This document shows positions 18,186 through 26,157 of a stretch of DNA of 64,000 nt, piece after piece. Each line of letters starts with the position of its first letter. The first letter of the stretch is position 1. The DNA comes from Micrococcales bacterium (lineage in GTDB: Bacteria; Actinomycetota; Actinomycetes; Actinomycetales; Dermatophilaceae): NCBI GenBank assembly GCA_021287075.1, contig JAJTBD010000006.1, positions 1 to 64,000 on the forward strand, read 5' to 3'. The notes beneath the pieces were generated by a model that worked only from the letters and a program-made list of their open reading frames with translations, did no database searches and was not told where the DNA came from. Both the position numbers and the translations under genes were made by a program.

Positions 18186-18590
18186 ATGTCTGGCACGGTC
18201 TCGAGAGGGCAGCCGGACCACAGCGAGACCGGGGCGGCAGTCGTCGACTTCGCCATGGTCTCCGGGCTGGTCATGGTCGTCTTCCTGGCCGTCGTCCAGC
18301 TCGGCTTCATCCTGCATGTGCGCAACACGCTGATCTCCTGTGCCAGCGAGGGGGCTCGTTACGGCGCACGGGTCGACTCGACGCCCGGCGACGGGGCAGA
18401 CAGGACGAGGGCGCTGATCGCGGCCACCCTGCCGGACTCCTACGCGCAGGGGGTGTCCGCCCATCAGGGCAGCGCCGGGGGAGTGTCGGTGGTGACCGTC
18501 GAGGTCTCCTCGCCCTTCCCGGTCGTCGGAGTGATCGGCCCGAATGGCCGGATGCACATCCAGGGACGAGCCTTCTCCGAGGCGCAGTGA
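18186..18590 (+). CDS. TadE-like minor pseudopilin
   Basis: A 134-residue TadE-family protein. The prepilin-like segment is SETGAAVVDFAMVSGLVMVV (about residues 14-33), with the conserved acidic residue in VDFA, followed by QLGFILHVRNTLISCASEGARYGAR, the TadE signature for tyrosine-free actinobacterial members. The C-terminal 90 residues should lie outside the membrane. It starts 2 bp after the pilin stop and overlaps the next gene by 4 bp. It probably caps or nucleates the Flp pilus. Confidence 0.85.
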   Translation: MSGTVSRGQPDHSETGAAVVDFAMVSGLVMVVFLAVVQLGFILHVRNTLISCASEGARYGARVDSTPGDGADRTRALIAATLPDSYAQGVSAHQGSAGGVSVVTVEVSSPFPVVGVIGPNGRMHIQGRAFSEAQ

Positions 18591-19081
18591 CGATGAGGGC
18601 AGTCATTCGTGGGCGGTCGCGGTGTGTCCAGGGGTGGCTGCGGGGCCGACTCGTGTCCTCGCCAGCCGACGCCGGCAGCGCGGTCGTCGAGTTCGTCTTC
18701 CTGGGGACCCTGCTGCTGCTCCCGCTGGTCTATCTGGTCCTGTGCCTCGGACAGATCCAGGCGGGTTCGTATGCCGTGGCGGCTGCCTCGCGTGAGGCCG
18801 GCCGCGCCTTTGTCACGGCCACCTCCGAGGAGGACGCCATGCCGCGCGCCAGGGCCGCCGCCCAGATCGCCTTCGAGGACCAGGGCTTCGACGGCGGCGC
18901 GGTCGAAGTGGCCTGCGACGCCGACCCCTGCCTGCGGCCGGAGGGGCGGGTCACCGTGCGCACCTCGGTGCAGGCGACGCTCCCGCTCGTCCCGGCGTTC
19001 CTCTCCGACGTCGTGCCGCTCGAGATCCCGCTGACCGCGCAGCATCTGGTCACCGTCGACCGCTTCCGGGGTGCCCGATGA
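18587..19081 (+). CDS. Second TadE-like pseudopilin
   Basis: A 164-residue protein with a basic leader, then DAGSAVVEFVFLGTLLLLPL (about residues 27-46) as the prepilin-like helix with Glu in VEF, and QAGSYAVAAASREAGRAFVT as the TadE-like continuation. Two Cys in VACDADPCLRPEG could form a disulfide outside the cell. GTG at 18587 overlaps the previous stop; ATG 18593 is an alternative. Overlaps the next gene by 4 bp. Confidence 0.85.
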   Translation: MTMRAVIRGRSRCVQGWLRGRLVSSPADAGSAVVEFVFLGTLLLLPLVYLVLCLGQIQAGSYAVAAASREAGRAFVTATSEEDAMPRARAAAQIAFEDQGFDGGAVEVACDADPCLRPEGRVTVRTSVQATLPLVPAFLSDVVPLEIPLTAQHLVTVDRFRGAR

Positions 19082-19569
19082 CCAGCCATCGCCGGTCGCC
19101 CTCACCCTCTCGCCCCGATGGCGCTGGGCCGCAGCCGGACTCGGGGCAGATCGGCCTGCTGCTCCTGGGCCTGACCACGGTCGCCATCACCCTGATCCTG
19201 GTCACGGCGGCGATCACGTCGGCCCATCTGACCCGCATGCGCCTGCTCGATGCCGCCGACGGTGCGGCCCTCGACGCAGCCGACAGCCTCGACACCTCGA
19301 TCTATGCGGGCGGGCTGCGCGAGGCGGTCGCGTTGAGCGATGGCTCCGTGGCCGAGGCGGCGTCGAACTACCTTGCGGCACGGCCGGTCCCACCCAGCAT
19401 GCTCGCGTGGGAGGTGGCACCCGGCACGGGTTCGCCCGACGGTCAGACGGCGGTGGTCCGGATCACCGGCACGGCCGAGGTCCCCTTTGTCGGGTCACTG
19501 CTCGAGGCGGCCGGGACCACAGTCACGATCACGGTGGAGTCCCGCGCCCGGGCCGACCTCCAGCAGTAG
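19078..19569 (+). CDS. TadG-like pilus-associated protein
   Basis: A 163-residue protein with a polar N-terminus, then SGQIGLLLLGLTTVAITLIL (about residues 22-41), a single membrane helix resembling the N-terminus of TadG-type proteins, followed by LTRMRLLDAADGAALDAADS, a signature of actinobacterial 'TadE-like, helicase/secretion neighbourhood' proteins. The rest is a short extracytoplasmic domain. It is much shorter than proteobacterial TadG (no von Willebrand domain). Last gene of the operon; overlaps the previous stop by 4 bp. Convergent with ccdA. Confidence 0.8.
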   Translation: MTSHRRSPSPSRPDGAGPQPDSGQIGLLLLGLTTVAITLILVTAAITSAHLTRMRLLDAADGAALDAADSLDTSIYAGGLREAVALSDGSVAEAASNYLAARPVPPSMLAWEVAPGTGSPDGQTAVVRITGTAEVPFVGSLLEAAGTTVTITVESRARADLQQ

Positions 19570-19662
19570 CCGCGCGATTCGAGACCATGCGGCCGTCGCG
19601 GCGCCTGGGTGCGCTCGACACCACGGCGTTGCAACGGCCTGGCCCGGGGGGATGGCCAGACC

Positions 19663-20508
19663 TCAGCCCCGGCGCATCCGCGACACCGCGACGCCGAGGG
19701 CGATGAGGGCGAATGCCGCAGGCCAGACCCACAGCGGCAGACCGCCCCAGCCGGCGAGCCACTCCTGGGCCCGCATCTCCAGGTCCTCGGTCCGGCCGAG
19801 CACCCCACCGGCCAGGCCGGCCGTGCCCTGATAGCGCAGGAAGAGCACACCGATAGCGATGAGCAGCAGGCCGCTGATCAGGGAGGTGGTGTGCACCCGC
19901 AGCGGCCCGATCGTCAGCTCGCGTCCTCGCACCCACGACCTCGCGCCGAGGCCGAGCCGGTCCCAGACAGCCGCGAGGACGAACAGGGGAGCGGCCATGC
20001 CGAGCGCATAGACGGCCAGGAGCAGCGCGGCATACGCCCTGGTCGTCGTGGCGGCCATCGTCAGGATGGCGCCGAGGATCGGCCCGGAGCAGAAGCCGGC
20101 CAGCCCATAGACGGCGCCGAGCAGCAGGGTCGCCGTCCACCCGCCGAGCCCGCCGGAGCGCTGGGCCGCGGTCGCGCCCGAGGTGGCCGTCTGGAGGCGC
20201 GTCGCGAAGGGCATGGCGAAGGAGCGGCCGAGGATCTGGAGCACACCGAAGGCGATGATCGCCCACCCGGCGACCGCGATCAGGGTCTGCCGGTGGCCAT
20301 AGACGAGCGACGAGACGGCCGATGCGCCCACCCCCAGCGGCACCAGCGTCAGGCACAGCCCGAGCCAGAAGACGGCGGTGCGGGCCAGCAGCCGGACGCG
20401 CGAGCCGAAGGCATAGGCGAAGAAGGACGGCAGCAGCAGCGCGCTGCATGGCGAGAGCAGCGCGAGCACCCCGGCGGCGAATGCCGCGACCAGCCCGACG
20501 TCGGTCAT
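19663..20508 (-). CDS. ccdA: CcdA/DsbD-type thiol-disulfide membrane transporter
   Basis: A 281-residue polytopic membrane protein of the CcdA family, which passes electrons from cytoplasmic thioredoxin across the membrane to periplasmic thiol proteins, for example for cytochrome c maturation. The two redox Cys are in LSPCSALLLP (C21) and AGFCSGPILG (C140), each with conserved Pro. Six helices are visible plus an extra C-terminal pair, so it is slightly longer than classical CcdA. TAGGTT 6 nt before ATG indicates a leaderless transcript. No ResB/ResC or thioredoxin-like partner is adjacent. Confidence 0.85.
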   Translation of the reverse strand: MTDVGLVAAFAAGVLALLSPCSALLLPSFFAYAFGSRVRLLARTAVFWLGLCLTLVPLGVGASAVSSLVYGHRQTLIAVAGWAIIAFGVLQILGRSFAMPFATRLQTATSGATAAQRSGGLGGWTATLLLGAVYGLAGFCSGPILGAILTMAATTTRAYAALLLAVYALGMAAPLFVLAAVWDRLGLGARSWVRGRELTIGPLRVHTTSLISGLLLIAIGVLFLRYQGTAGLAGGVLGRTEDLEMRAQEWLAGWGGLPLWVWPAAFALIALGVAVSRMRRG

Positions 20509-20590
20509 GTCGCCAACCTACGTGGCGAGGCGGCCCCGCGGCCGAGCGGATCGTGGCCTTCCTCGCCCGCCAGCGCCCGGCGGCAGCCGG

Positions 20591-21751
20591 CTACCGCGGC
20601 GGCTCGGTGACCGGCGAGGCGACCTCGTGCGGCTCCAGATAGCCGAACATGCCCCGGGCTTTGTCGTCGACGCGCCCGTTGGACCACCAGGGCCGTTCCT
20701 GCGTGACCGGCCAGATCGTCACGGTGAACACCTCGCCGGGGTTGGGGTCCATGCCATAGAGCGGGGACGGCGCGTGGCGCACGTTGTCACGACCGACCGC
20801 CTCGACGTGCACGCGGCATCGGGTCACGCCCTCCCAGACGTGTGTGTCCACCGGGTCGAACATGCTGTTGGTGATGGCGACAGCGCCCTCGGGGACGGGC
20901 AGATCGAGCGCGGACGCGAGACCGTGGCACTCGTGGATGCCGTCCGGCTCGCTGTCCGCATATCTCACATCGACCACGAGGGGCCCGGCCTCCTTGCCCG
21001 TCTCCACCGCCACCCGGCCCGCCGAGGGCTGCAGGAGGCCATCGGTCCGCCCCATCCCGTCGACATGGCCGATCTCCGCGGCGGACTGACCCCGCTCATC
21101 CAACGCGAGGCCCGCGGCCCGCACCCCGAAGCGGTAGTAGTCGTGGTCGATGAACAGGCGCCGATATCCGGCGCGGGATCGGGGCCAGACCGGGCCCGGG
21201 GGCGTCGTCCCAGGCTCGAAGCGGCTGTGCCCCTCGCGATCGAGGATGGCCAGCGCGAGCCCATCGCGCCGGCCGTTGGTCCATCGCGCGTCCGGGCCGA
21301 CCTGTGGCCAGACCGTCACCGTGACCCGCTCCGGGCCGGTCCCGGCGCGCGCAGCGTCTCGACCCGCCACCGCGACGTGCACGCGGACCCGCGTGGTCTC
21401 CGGCCAGGTGCGGCTCGCGACGACCATGCCGTGACCGCCGCGGACCTCGACCCGTCCGTCCGCCGCGGGCAGATCCGCCGCCGACGCGTAGCCATCGACG
21501 TCGTAGGCGCCGGCCGGCGGGGCGTCCGCCCACACGACCTCGACGGCTACCTTGCCGGTGACAGTGCCCGGCCCCACCCGGGCGCGCACCTCGTGGAGGT
21601 CGTCCTCGGTCTCGATGAGGCCGTCCCTGGACCGCAACGGGCCCGGTCCGGGCGTGCCCGCAGGCGGCTGCGGGCGGCCCGTGCCCCCGGCGACGGTGAA
21701 GCCCTCACCCGTCACGGTCATCTCGAGCCTCTGCCGTTCCTGGTCGCTCAC
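20591..21751 (-). CDS. Unknown protein with two copies of one domain
   Basis: A 386-residue protein without a recognised family, signal peptide or membrane segment. It contains an internal duplication. One unit runs from about [15 protein letters not shown] to RWTNGRRDG (with [15 protein letters not shown] and VTVTVWPQ), and a second from [12 protein letters not shown] to [10 protein letters not shown] (with [15 protein letters not shown] and FTVTIWPV). A linker containing [20 protein letters not shown] joins them. The predicted content is mostly beta strand. GTG 21751 is chosen because TAGCCT lies 7 nt before it; a GTG at 21808 would collide with prfB control. Divergent from prfB. Function unknown; I infer a binding role only from the shape. 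Confidence 0.75.
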   Translation of the reverse strand: MSDQERQRLEMTVTGEGFTVAGGTGRPQPPAGTPGPGPLRSRDGLIETEDDLHEVRARVGPGTVTGKVAVEVVWADAPPAGAYDVDGYASAADLPAADGRVEVRGGHGMVVASRTWPETTRVRVHVAVAGRDAARAGTGPERVTVTVWPQVGPDARWTNGRRDGLALAILDREGHSRFEPGTTPPGPVWPRSRAGYRRLFIDHDYYRFGVRAAGLALDERGQSAAEIGHVDGMGRTDGLLQPSAGRVAVETGKEAGPLVVDVRYADSEPDGIHECHGLASALDLPVPEGAVAITNSMFDPVDTHVWEGVTRCRVHVEAVGRDNVRHAPSPLYGMDPNPGEVFTVTIWPVTQERPWWSNGRVDDKARGMFGYLEPHEVASPVTEPPR

Positions 21752-21758
21752 GATCCGC

Positions 21759-21805
21759 AGGCTATCCCCCGGGGCCGGGGCGGCGCGGCATACCTGCCGT
21801 AGACT
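21759..21805. promoter_or_regulatory. Divergent leaderless promoters (21751 gene and prfB)
   Basis: On the bottom strand TAGCCT (21759-21764) ends 7 nt before the GTG of the duplicated-domain gene. On the top strand TAGACT (21800-21805) ends 8 nt before the GTG of prfB. A copy of GCGGCATAC lies between them (about 21786). Confidence 0.65.
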
Positions 21806-21813
21806 CACCCCTC

Positions 21814-22941
21814 GTGGCTGTCGACTTCGCAGAAGAGATCAAGAACCTCCGCTCGACCATGGACTCGGTGCGGCAGGTGACCGACCTCGACAGGCTCCAG
21901 GCGCAGATCACCGACCTCGAGAGCCAGGCCGCCGCGCCCGACCTGTGGGACGACCAGGAGAAGGCCCAGCAGGTCACCTCCGCCCTCTCGCGTGCCAAGG
22001 CCGAGCACGACCGGGTCACCGGCATGGACTCCCGCGTCGAGGACCTCGAGGTGCTCGTCGAGATGGGCACCGAGGACGGCGGTGACGCCGACACCATCGC
22101 CGAGGCCGAGGCCGAGCTGGCCAAGCTCAAGAAGGACGTCGGCGAGCTCGAGGTCCGCACCCTGCTGGCGGGGGAGTACGACGAGCGCGAGGCCGTCGTG
22201 ACCATCCGCTCCGGCGCGGGTGGCGTCGACGCGGCCGACTTCGCCGAGATGCTGCTGCGCATGTATCTGCGCTGGGCCGAGCGCCACGACTACCCGACCA
22301 AGGTCCTCGACACCTCCTACGCCGAGGAGGCGGGCCTGAAGTCGGCCACCTTCGAGGTCAAGGTGCCCTATGCCTTCGGCAACCTCTCGGTCGAGGGCGG
22401 CACCCACCGCCTCGTGCGGATCAGCCCCTTCGACAACCAGGGCCGCCGCCAGACCTCCTTCGCCGCCGTCGAGGTCATCCCGCTCATCGAGTCGACCGAC
22501 TCCATCGAGATCCCCGAGAACGAGATCAAGGTCGACGTCTTCCGCTCATCGGGCCCCGGCGGCCAGTCGGTCAACACCACCGACTCCGCCGTGCGCATGA
22601 CGCACATCCCCACCGGCATCGTCGTCTCGATGCAGAACGAGAAGTCGCAGATCCAGAACCGCGCCGCCGCCCTGCGCGTCCTCCAGTCGCGCCTGCTCCT
22701 CCAGAAGAAGGCCGAGGAGGCCGCCGAGCGCAAGGAGCTCGCCGGCGACGTCAAGGCCAGCTGGGGCGACCAGATGCGCTCCTATGTCCTCAACCCCTAT
22801 CAGATGGTCAAGGACCTGCGCACCGAGCACGAGACCGGCAACCCCAGCGCCGTCTTCGACGGCGACATCGACGACTTCATCGAGGCCGGCATCCGCTGGC
22901 GGATCGCCGAGGCCAAGGCCGCCGAGACCGAGAAGGCCTGA
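21814..22941 (+). CDS. prfB: Peptide chain release factor 2
   Basis: A 375-residue class I release factor that reads UGA and UAA. The stop-reading tripeptide SPF is at 204-206 (RISPFD), and the GGQ motif that triggers peptidyl-tRNA hydrolysis is at 249-251 ([10 protein letters not shown]). The N-terminal helical domain (1-100) is intact. The gene is one continuous frame, with no in-frame UGA and +1 shift site as found in many other bacteria. GTG start 8 nt after TAGACT suggests a leaderless mRNA. It heads the region containing ftsE, ftsX and smpB, an order seen across actinobacteria. Confidence 0.97.
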   Translation: MAVDFAEEIKNLRSTMDSVRQVTDLDRLQAQITDLESQAAAPDLWDDQEKAQQVTSALSRAKAEHDRVTGMDSRVEDLEVLVEMGTEDGGDADTIAEAEAELAKLKKDVGELEVRTLLAGEYDEREAVVTIRSGAGGVDAADFAEMLLRMYLRWAERHDYPTKVLDTSYAEEAGLKSATFEVKVPYAFGNLSVEGGTHRLVRISPFDNQGRRQTSFAAVEVIPLIESTDSIEIPENEIKVDVFRSSGPGGQSVNTTDSAVRMTHIPTGIVVSMQNEKSQIQNRAAALRVLQSRLLLQKKAEEAAERKELAGDVKASWGDQMRSYVLNPYQMVKDLRTEHETGNPSAVFDGDIDDFIEAGIRWRIAEAKAAETEKA

Positions 22942-23047
22942 GCCACAACAGATCTGGGGCGTATGCCGCGTGTCCGGCCCTGCCCGCCGGGTGCGACCCC
23001 CAGCCGGGTGCCACCCCCCAGCGGCCTCGGCTGCTGTCCGCGGCGAC

Positions 23048-23947
23048 TCAGCCCGTCGGGGCGACCCGGATGTCGCCGACCCCGGCGCGGACGGTGATGC
23101 GCCGCTCTGACGAGGAGTCCTGCGGCACGGTCACCTTGGACTCGCTCGCGCCACCGGCGGTCTCCACTCGATAGCTGTCGCCACTGGGGACGGTCACGTC
23201 GATGTCGCCCACGCCCGCCTCGACCTGGAGGCGCTCCACCGGCACGTCGGAGCGCACGACGATGCCGCCCACCCCGGCCTGGAGGTCGAGCGATGTCGAC
23301 CGGCTCTCGCGCAGGTTGATCTCGCCCGTGCCCATCTCGACCCTGGCGTCGCCGGCCATCCCGGTCAGGCGCACATCGCCGACGCCGCCGTTGACGCGCA
23401 CGTCGGTGTCGGCCGGCACCACGACATCCCAGTCGATCTCGCAGACCGCCGGTCCGCGGCAGTCGCCCGAGGCGGTGGTGTGGTCGCCGGCGTCGACCGA
23501 GACCGTGGGCTTGGAGAAGGACCACTCGCGCCTCGTCTTCAGCGAGGGCGCCTCGCCGGCGGCGGCCGCGCGCACGTGGATCGAGCCGGCCGGGCCCTCC
23601 AGCGTGAGCGAGGAGAGCGCCGCCGGCAGCGCGACCTGCGAGGTCTCCGACTGCCTCGTCAGCGGGGCGACCCCGGAGGCGGTGCCCCCCAGCACGGCGA
23701 GCACCAGGAGCGGCACGCCGGCGACCTTCCAGGCCCGCGTGCGTCGCGGTGCGCGGGGCGGGAGTGGGGGACCGGTCGGCGTGGGGCGCGGGGGCTGCGT
23801 GGGCGCATATCCCGTCGGCGCGGCATACGCCCCACCGAGCGGCTGGCCGCCCTGGGGTCCGCTCGGGAATGCCGAGAACGACTGGGGCGGAGGCGAGCCC
23901 GCGGCAGGGGCCGCATCCTGGGGGCCCGGGCCATAGGACGTCGTCAT
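23048..23947 (-). CDS. Membrane-anchored DUF4097-like protein
   Basis: A 299-residue protein. Residues 1-75 are a disordered Pro/Gly/Tyr-rich cytoplasmic tail (TGYAPTQPPRPTPTGPP). One membrane helix follows (VAGVPLLVLAVLGGTASGV), then an extracytoplasmic beta-helix-like domain with recurring GVGDI/GVGGI/GTGEI turns, as in DUF4097 (putative adhesin/LiaG-like) proteins. Its start overlaps the response-regulator stop by 4 bp, making a kinase-regulator-DUF4097 operon. Comparable operons often respond to envelope stress, so an accessory sensing or target role is plausible but unproven. Confidence 0.8.
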   Translation of the reverse strand: MTTSYGPGPQDAAPAAGSPPPQSFSAFPSGPQGGQPLGGAYAAPTGYAPTQPPRPTPTGPPLPPRAPRRTRAWKVAGVPLLVLAVLGGTASGVAPLTRQSETSQVALPAALSSLTLEGPAGSIHVRAAAAGEAPSLKTRREWSFSKPTVSVDAGDHTTASGDCRGPAVCEIDWDVVVPADTDVRVNGGVGDVRLTGMAGDARVEMGTGEINLRESRSTSLDLQAGVGGIVVRSDVPVERLQVEAGVGDIDVTVPSGDSYRVETAGGASESKVTVPQDSSSERRITVRAGVGDIRVAPTG

Positions 23948-24624
23948 GCCCGCTCCCCGTGGTCGAGCCACTGGAGGACGGCGAGCACCTGGCGGTGGTC
24001 AGCCTCGGCCGGCGGCAGGTCGAGCTTGGCAAAGATCGATGACACGTGCTTCTCGACCGCGCCCTCGCCGACGACCAGCTGGGTGGCGATCGCGGCGTTG
24101 GTGCGGCCCTCGGCCATCAGCCCGAGCACCTCGCGCTCGCGCGGGGTCAGCCGCGAGAGCGGGTCGACATGACGCGAGCGGGAGAGCAGCTGGGTGACGA
24201 CCTCCGGGTCGAGGACGGTCCCGCCGGCGGCGACCTGATCGAGCGCCTCGACGAACTCGCTCGTGTCGGCGACCCGGTCCTTGAGCAGATAGCCCACGCC
24301 ACGCGGATGGGAGGAGACCAGCTCGGTGGCGTAGTGCTCCTCGACATACTGGCTGAGCACCATCACCGCCGTCTCCGGATACTCCTCGCGCACGACCAGC
24401 GCCGCGCGGATGCCCTCGGAGGTGAAGGTCGGCGGCATGCGCACATCGCACACCACCAGGTCGGGGCGGTGCAGCTCGACCGCCTTGAGGAAGGTCTCGG
24501 CGTCACCGCATGCGTCGGCGACCTCGAAGCCGGAGACCTCGAGCAGGCGCACGAGCCCGTCGCGCAGCAGCACGGAGTCCTCGGCGAGGACGACTCGCAG
24601 CGGGGTGGTCTGGTCGGTGCTCAT
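23944..24624 (-). CDS. NarL/LuxR-family response regulator
   Basis: A 226-residue two-domain regulator. In the receiver domain, Glu15/Asp16 and Asp60 (LVVCDVRMPP) form the acidic pocket with Lys in YLLKDRV. The LuxR-type helix-turn-helix is near residues 158-212 (LTPREREVLGLMAEGRTNAA). It is the cognate partner of the kinase whose stop overlaps its start by 4 bp. It likely regulates its own operon including the DUF4097 gene. Confidence 0.92.
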   Translation of the reverse strand: MSTDQTTPLRVVLAEDSVLLRDGLVRLLEVSGFEVADACGDAETFLKAVELHRPDLVVCDVRMPPTFTSEGIRAALVVREEYPETAVMVLSQYVEEHYATELVSSHPRGVGYLLKDRVADTSEFVEALDQVAAGGTVLDPEVVTQLLSRSRHVDPLSRLTPREREVLGLMAEGRTNAAIATQLVVGEGAVEKHVSSIFAKLDLPPAEADHRQVLAVLQWLDHGERA

Positions 24625-25919
24625 GCTGGCCTCCGGTCGCGCAGGGGGAGTGAGACGGTCAAGGTGGTCGGACCTCCGTGTGGTGAGCTGATCATCAGGT
24701 CGCCGTCGACGGCCGCGACGCGCTGGCGCAGACCGGTCAGACCGGTGCCCTGGAGTGGGTCGGCACCGCCGATCCCGTTGTCGCTGACCGTGATCAGGAC
24801 GCGCTCGCCGGTGGCGCCGGGCTGGCGCGAGACGTCGACGACGGCCGAGCTGGCCTGGGCGTGCTTGGCGATGTTGGTGAGCGCCTCGCTCACGCAGAAG
24901 TAGGCGATCGCCTCGGTCGTGGGGTCGAGCCGGTCGATGCCGCGCACCTCGACGCGCACCGGCACGGGGGAGCGGCCCGCCAGCGCCGAGAGGGCGGCGT
25001 CGAGCCCCCGGTCGGTCAGGATCGGCGGGGTGATGCCGCGGGCGACCTGGCGCATCTCGGTGATGGCCTCCTTGGCGGAGGAGTGCGCCGAGTCCAGGAG
25101 CCGTCGGGCGGCCTCGGGGTCGCGGTCGAGCGCCGTGCGGGCCATGCCGAGGTCCATCGCGAGGGCGACCAGGCGCTGCTGCGGCCCGTCGTGCAGGTCG
25201 CGCTCGATGCGCCGGCGCTCGGCCTCGACGGAGTCGACAGCGGCCTCACGCGAGCCGGTCAGCGTCGTGACCCGCTCGGACAGCCGCGCGATCTGGTGCT
25301 CCTGGTCGACGCCGATCAGCCAGCGGGCGAGATTGCCGTCGACCGCCGTCAGCGCGCGTGCGATCAGCGGCAGCGCGAAGCCCAGGAGGGTGCCGACCAT
25401 CCCCAGGGTGGCACGACCCGTGAAGGAGCTCACCGGCATACCGAGGATCTGGACGCCGTTGTCGGGCAGCGCGCCGGCGGTCACCGACACGACCATCATC
25501 GACAGGGCGGCCGCGGCGAGGGTCACCGCGAGGATGCCGGAGAACAGGCCCCAGAACATCTGGAGGGCGCTGTATCCCGCCGCGCGCCACCGCACCACGT
25601 CGAGGAAGACCGTGCGCCACCAGGGCAGCCCCTGCTGCCGCTCGGGGGCGAGCACCTCGCGCCCGGTCAGGGAGGCGAGCCTGCTGCGCTCGACCGAGGC
25701 GAGCCAGTCGGCCAGATAGAGGCCGGGCACGAGCAGGACCACGCCGAGCAGGAAGCCGGGTGCGGACGCGACACCGGTGAGCACGAGGACCACGACGGTC
25801 AGCGAGGCCATCGACATCAGCGGGCTCAGGCCGAGATAGACAAGGTGCCACCAGCCCTGGGCCCAGCGGCGCCCGAAGCCTGGCCGGGCAGCCGGGGCGG
25901 GCAGGGTCACTGTCGTCAT
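24621..25919 (-). CDS. NarL-class sensor histidine kinase
   Basis: A 432-residue membrane histidine kinase. Four helices fall within residues 25-190 and belong to a membrane sensor domain of the actinobacterial 'putative sensor' type (HLVYLGLSPLMSMASLTVVV). A short coiled linker leads to the HisKA_3 box ERRRIERDLHDGPQQRL with phospho-acceptor His243. The HATPase_c domain has an N box (SEALTNIAKHAQ) and a G box (DNGIGGADPLQGTGLTGL). A bottom-strand TAGGTT (25926-25931) lies 6 nt before ATG. First gene of a three-gene operon inserted between prfB and ftsE. Confidence 0.92.
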   Translation of the reverse strand: MTTVTLPAPAARPGFGRRWAQGWWHLVYLGLSPLMSMASLTVVVLVLTGVASAPGFLLGVVLLVPGLYLADWLASVERSRLASLTGREVLAPERQQGLPWWRTVFLDVVRWRAAGYSALQMFWGLFSGILAVTLAAAALSMMVVSVTAGALPDNGVQILGMPVSSFTGRATLGMVGTLLGFALPLIARALTAVDGNLARWLIGVDQEHQIARLSERVTTLTGSREAAVDSVEAERRRIERDLHDGPQQRLVALAMDLGMARTALDRDPEAARRLLDSAHSSAKEAITEMRQVARGITPPILTDRGLDAALSALAGRSPVPVRVEVRGIDRLDPTTEAIAYFCVSEALTNIAKHAQASSAVVDVSRQPGATGERVLITVSDNGIGGADPLQGTGLTGLRQRVAAVDGDLMISSPHGGPTTLTVSLPLRDRRPA

Positions 25920-26068
25920 GGCTCAAACCTAGGGGCGCGATGAGGTATGCCGTGAGCCCGCCAGCACCCGGACCGTGCGGGGGATATCCCCACCCCGGCG
26001 GAGGTGTGGCCTCGCTCCCAGTCGCCGCGCCACGCGCGCAGGATTCGAGCGAACGGCGGCCACGGGTT

Positions 26069-26095
26069 TACCCTTTTGTGATGCATGGGCCGTGA
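26069..26095 (+). promoter_or_regulatory. ftsE promoter -10 and four-codon upstream frame
   Basis: TACCCT (26069-26074) is followed 6 nt later by ATG CAT GGG CCG TGA (26081-26095), encoding MHGP and a stop. The mRNA would therefore start at this mini-frame, 77 nt before the ftsE ATG. Whether it is translated is unknown. A GTG at 26092 in frame with ftsE is an alternative ftsE start. Confidence 0.45.
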
Positions 26096-26157
26096 CGCCC
26101 CACCTCGTCATGCCCACCGCACATCTGTCCCCGACTCCCGAAGGCACCCCCGCGCGC

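Noticed and set aside
20507..21802. A 431-codon frame on the top strand opposite the duplicated-domain gene
   Set aside because: Arg/Gly-rich composition with no internal similarity, whereas the bottom frame shows a clear domain duplication and a leaderless promoter.
21814..22941. Programmed +1 frameshift in prfB
   Set aside because: The frame is continuous from GTG to the stop codon with no in-frame UGA near the start.
22942..23047. Terminator between prfB and the DUF4097 gene
   Set aside because: There is one copy of the 9-mer but I could not find a convincing hairpin; the spacer shows only imperfect C-rich direct repeats.
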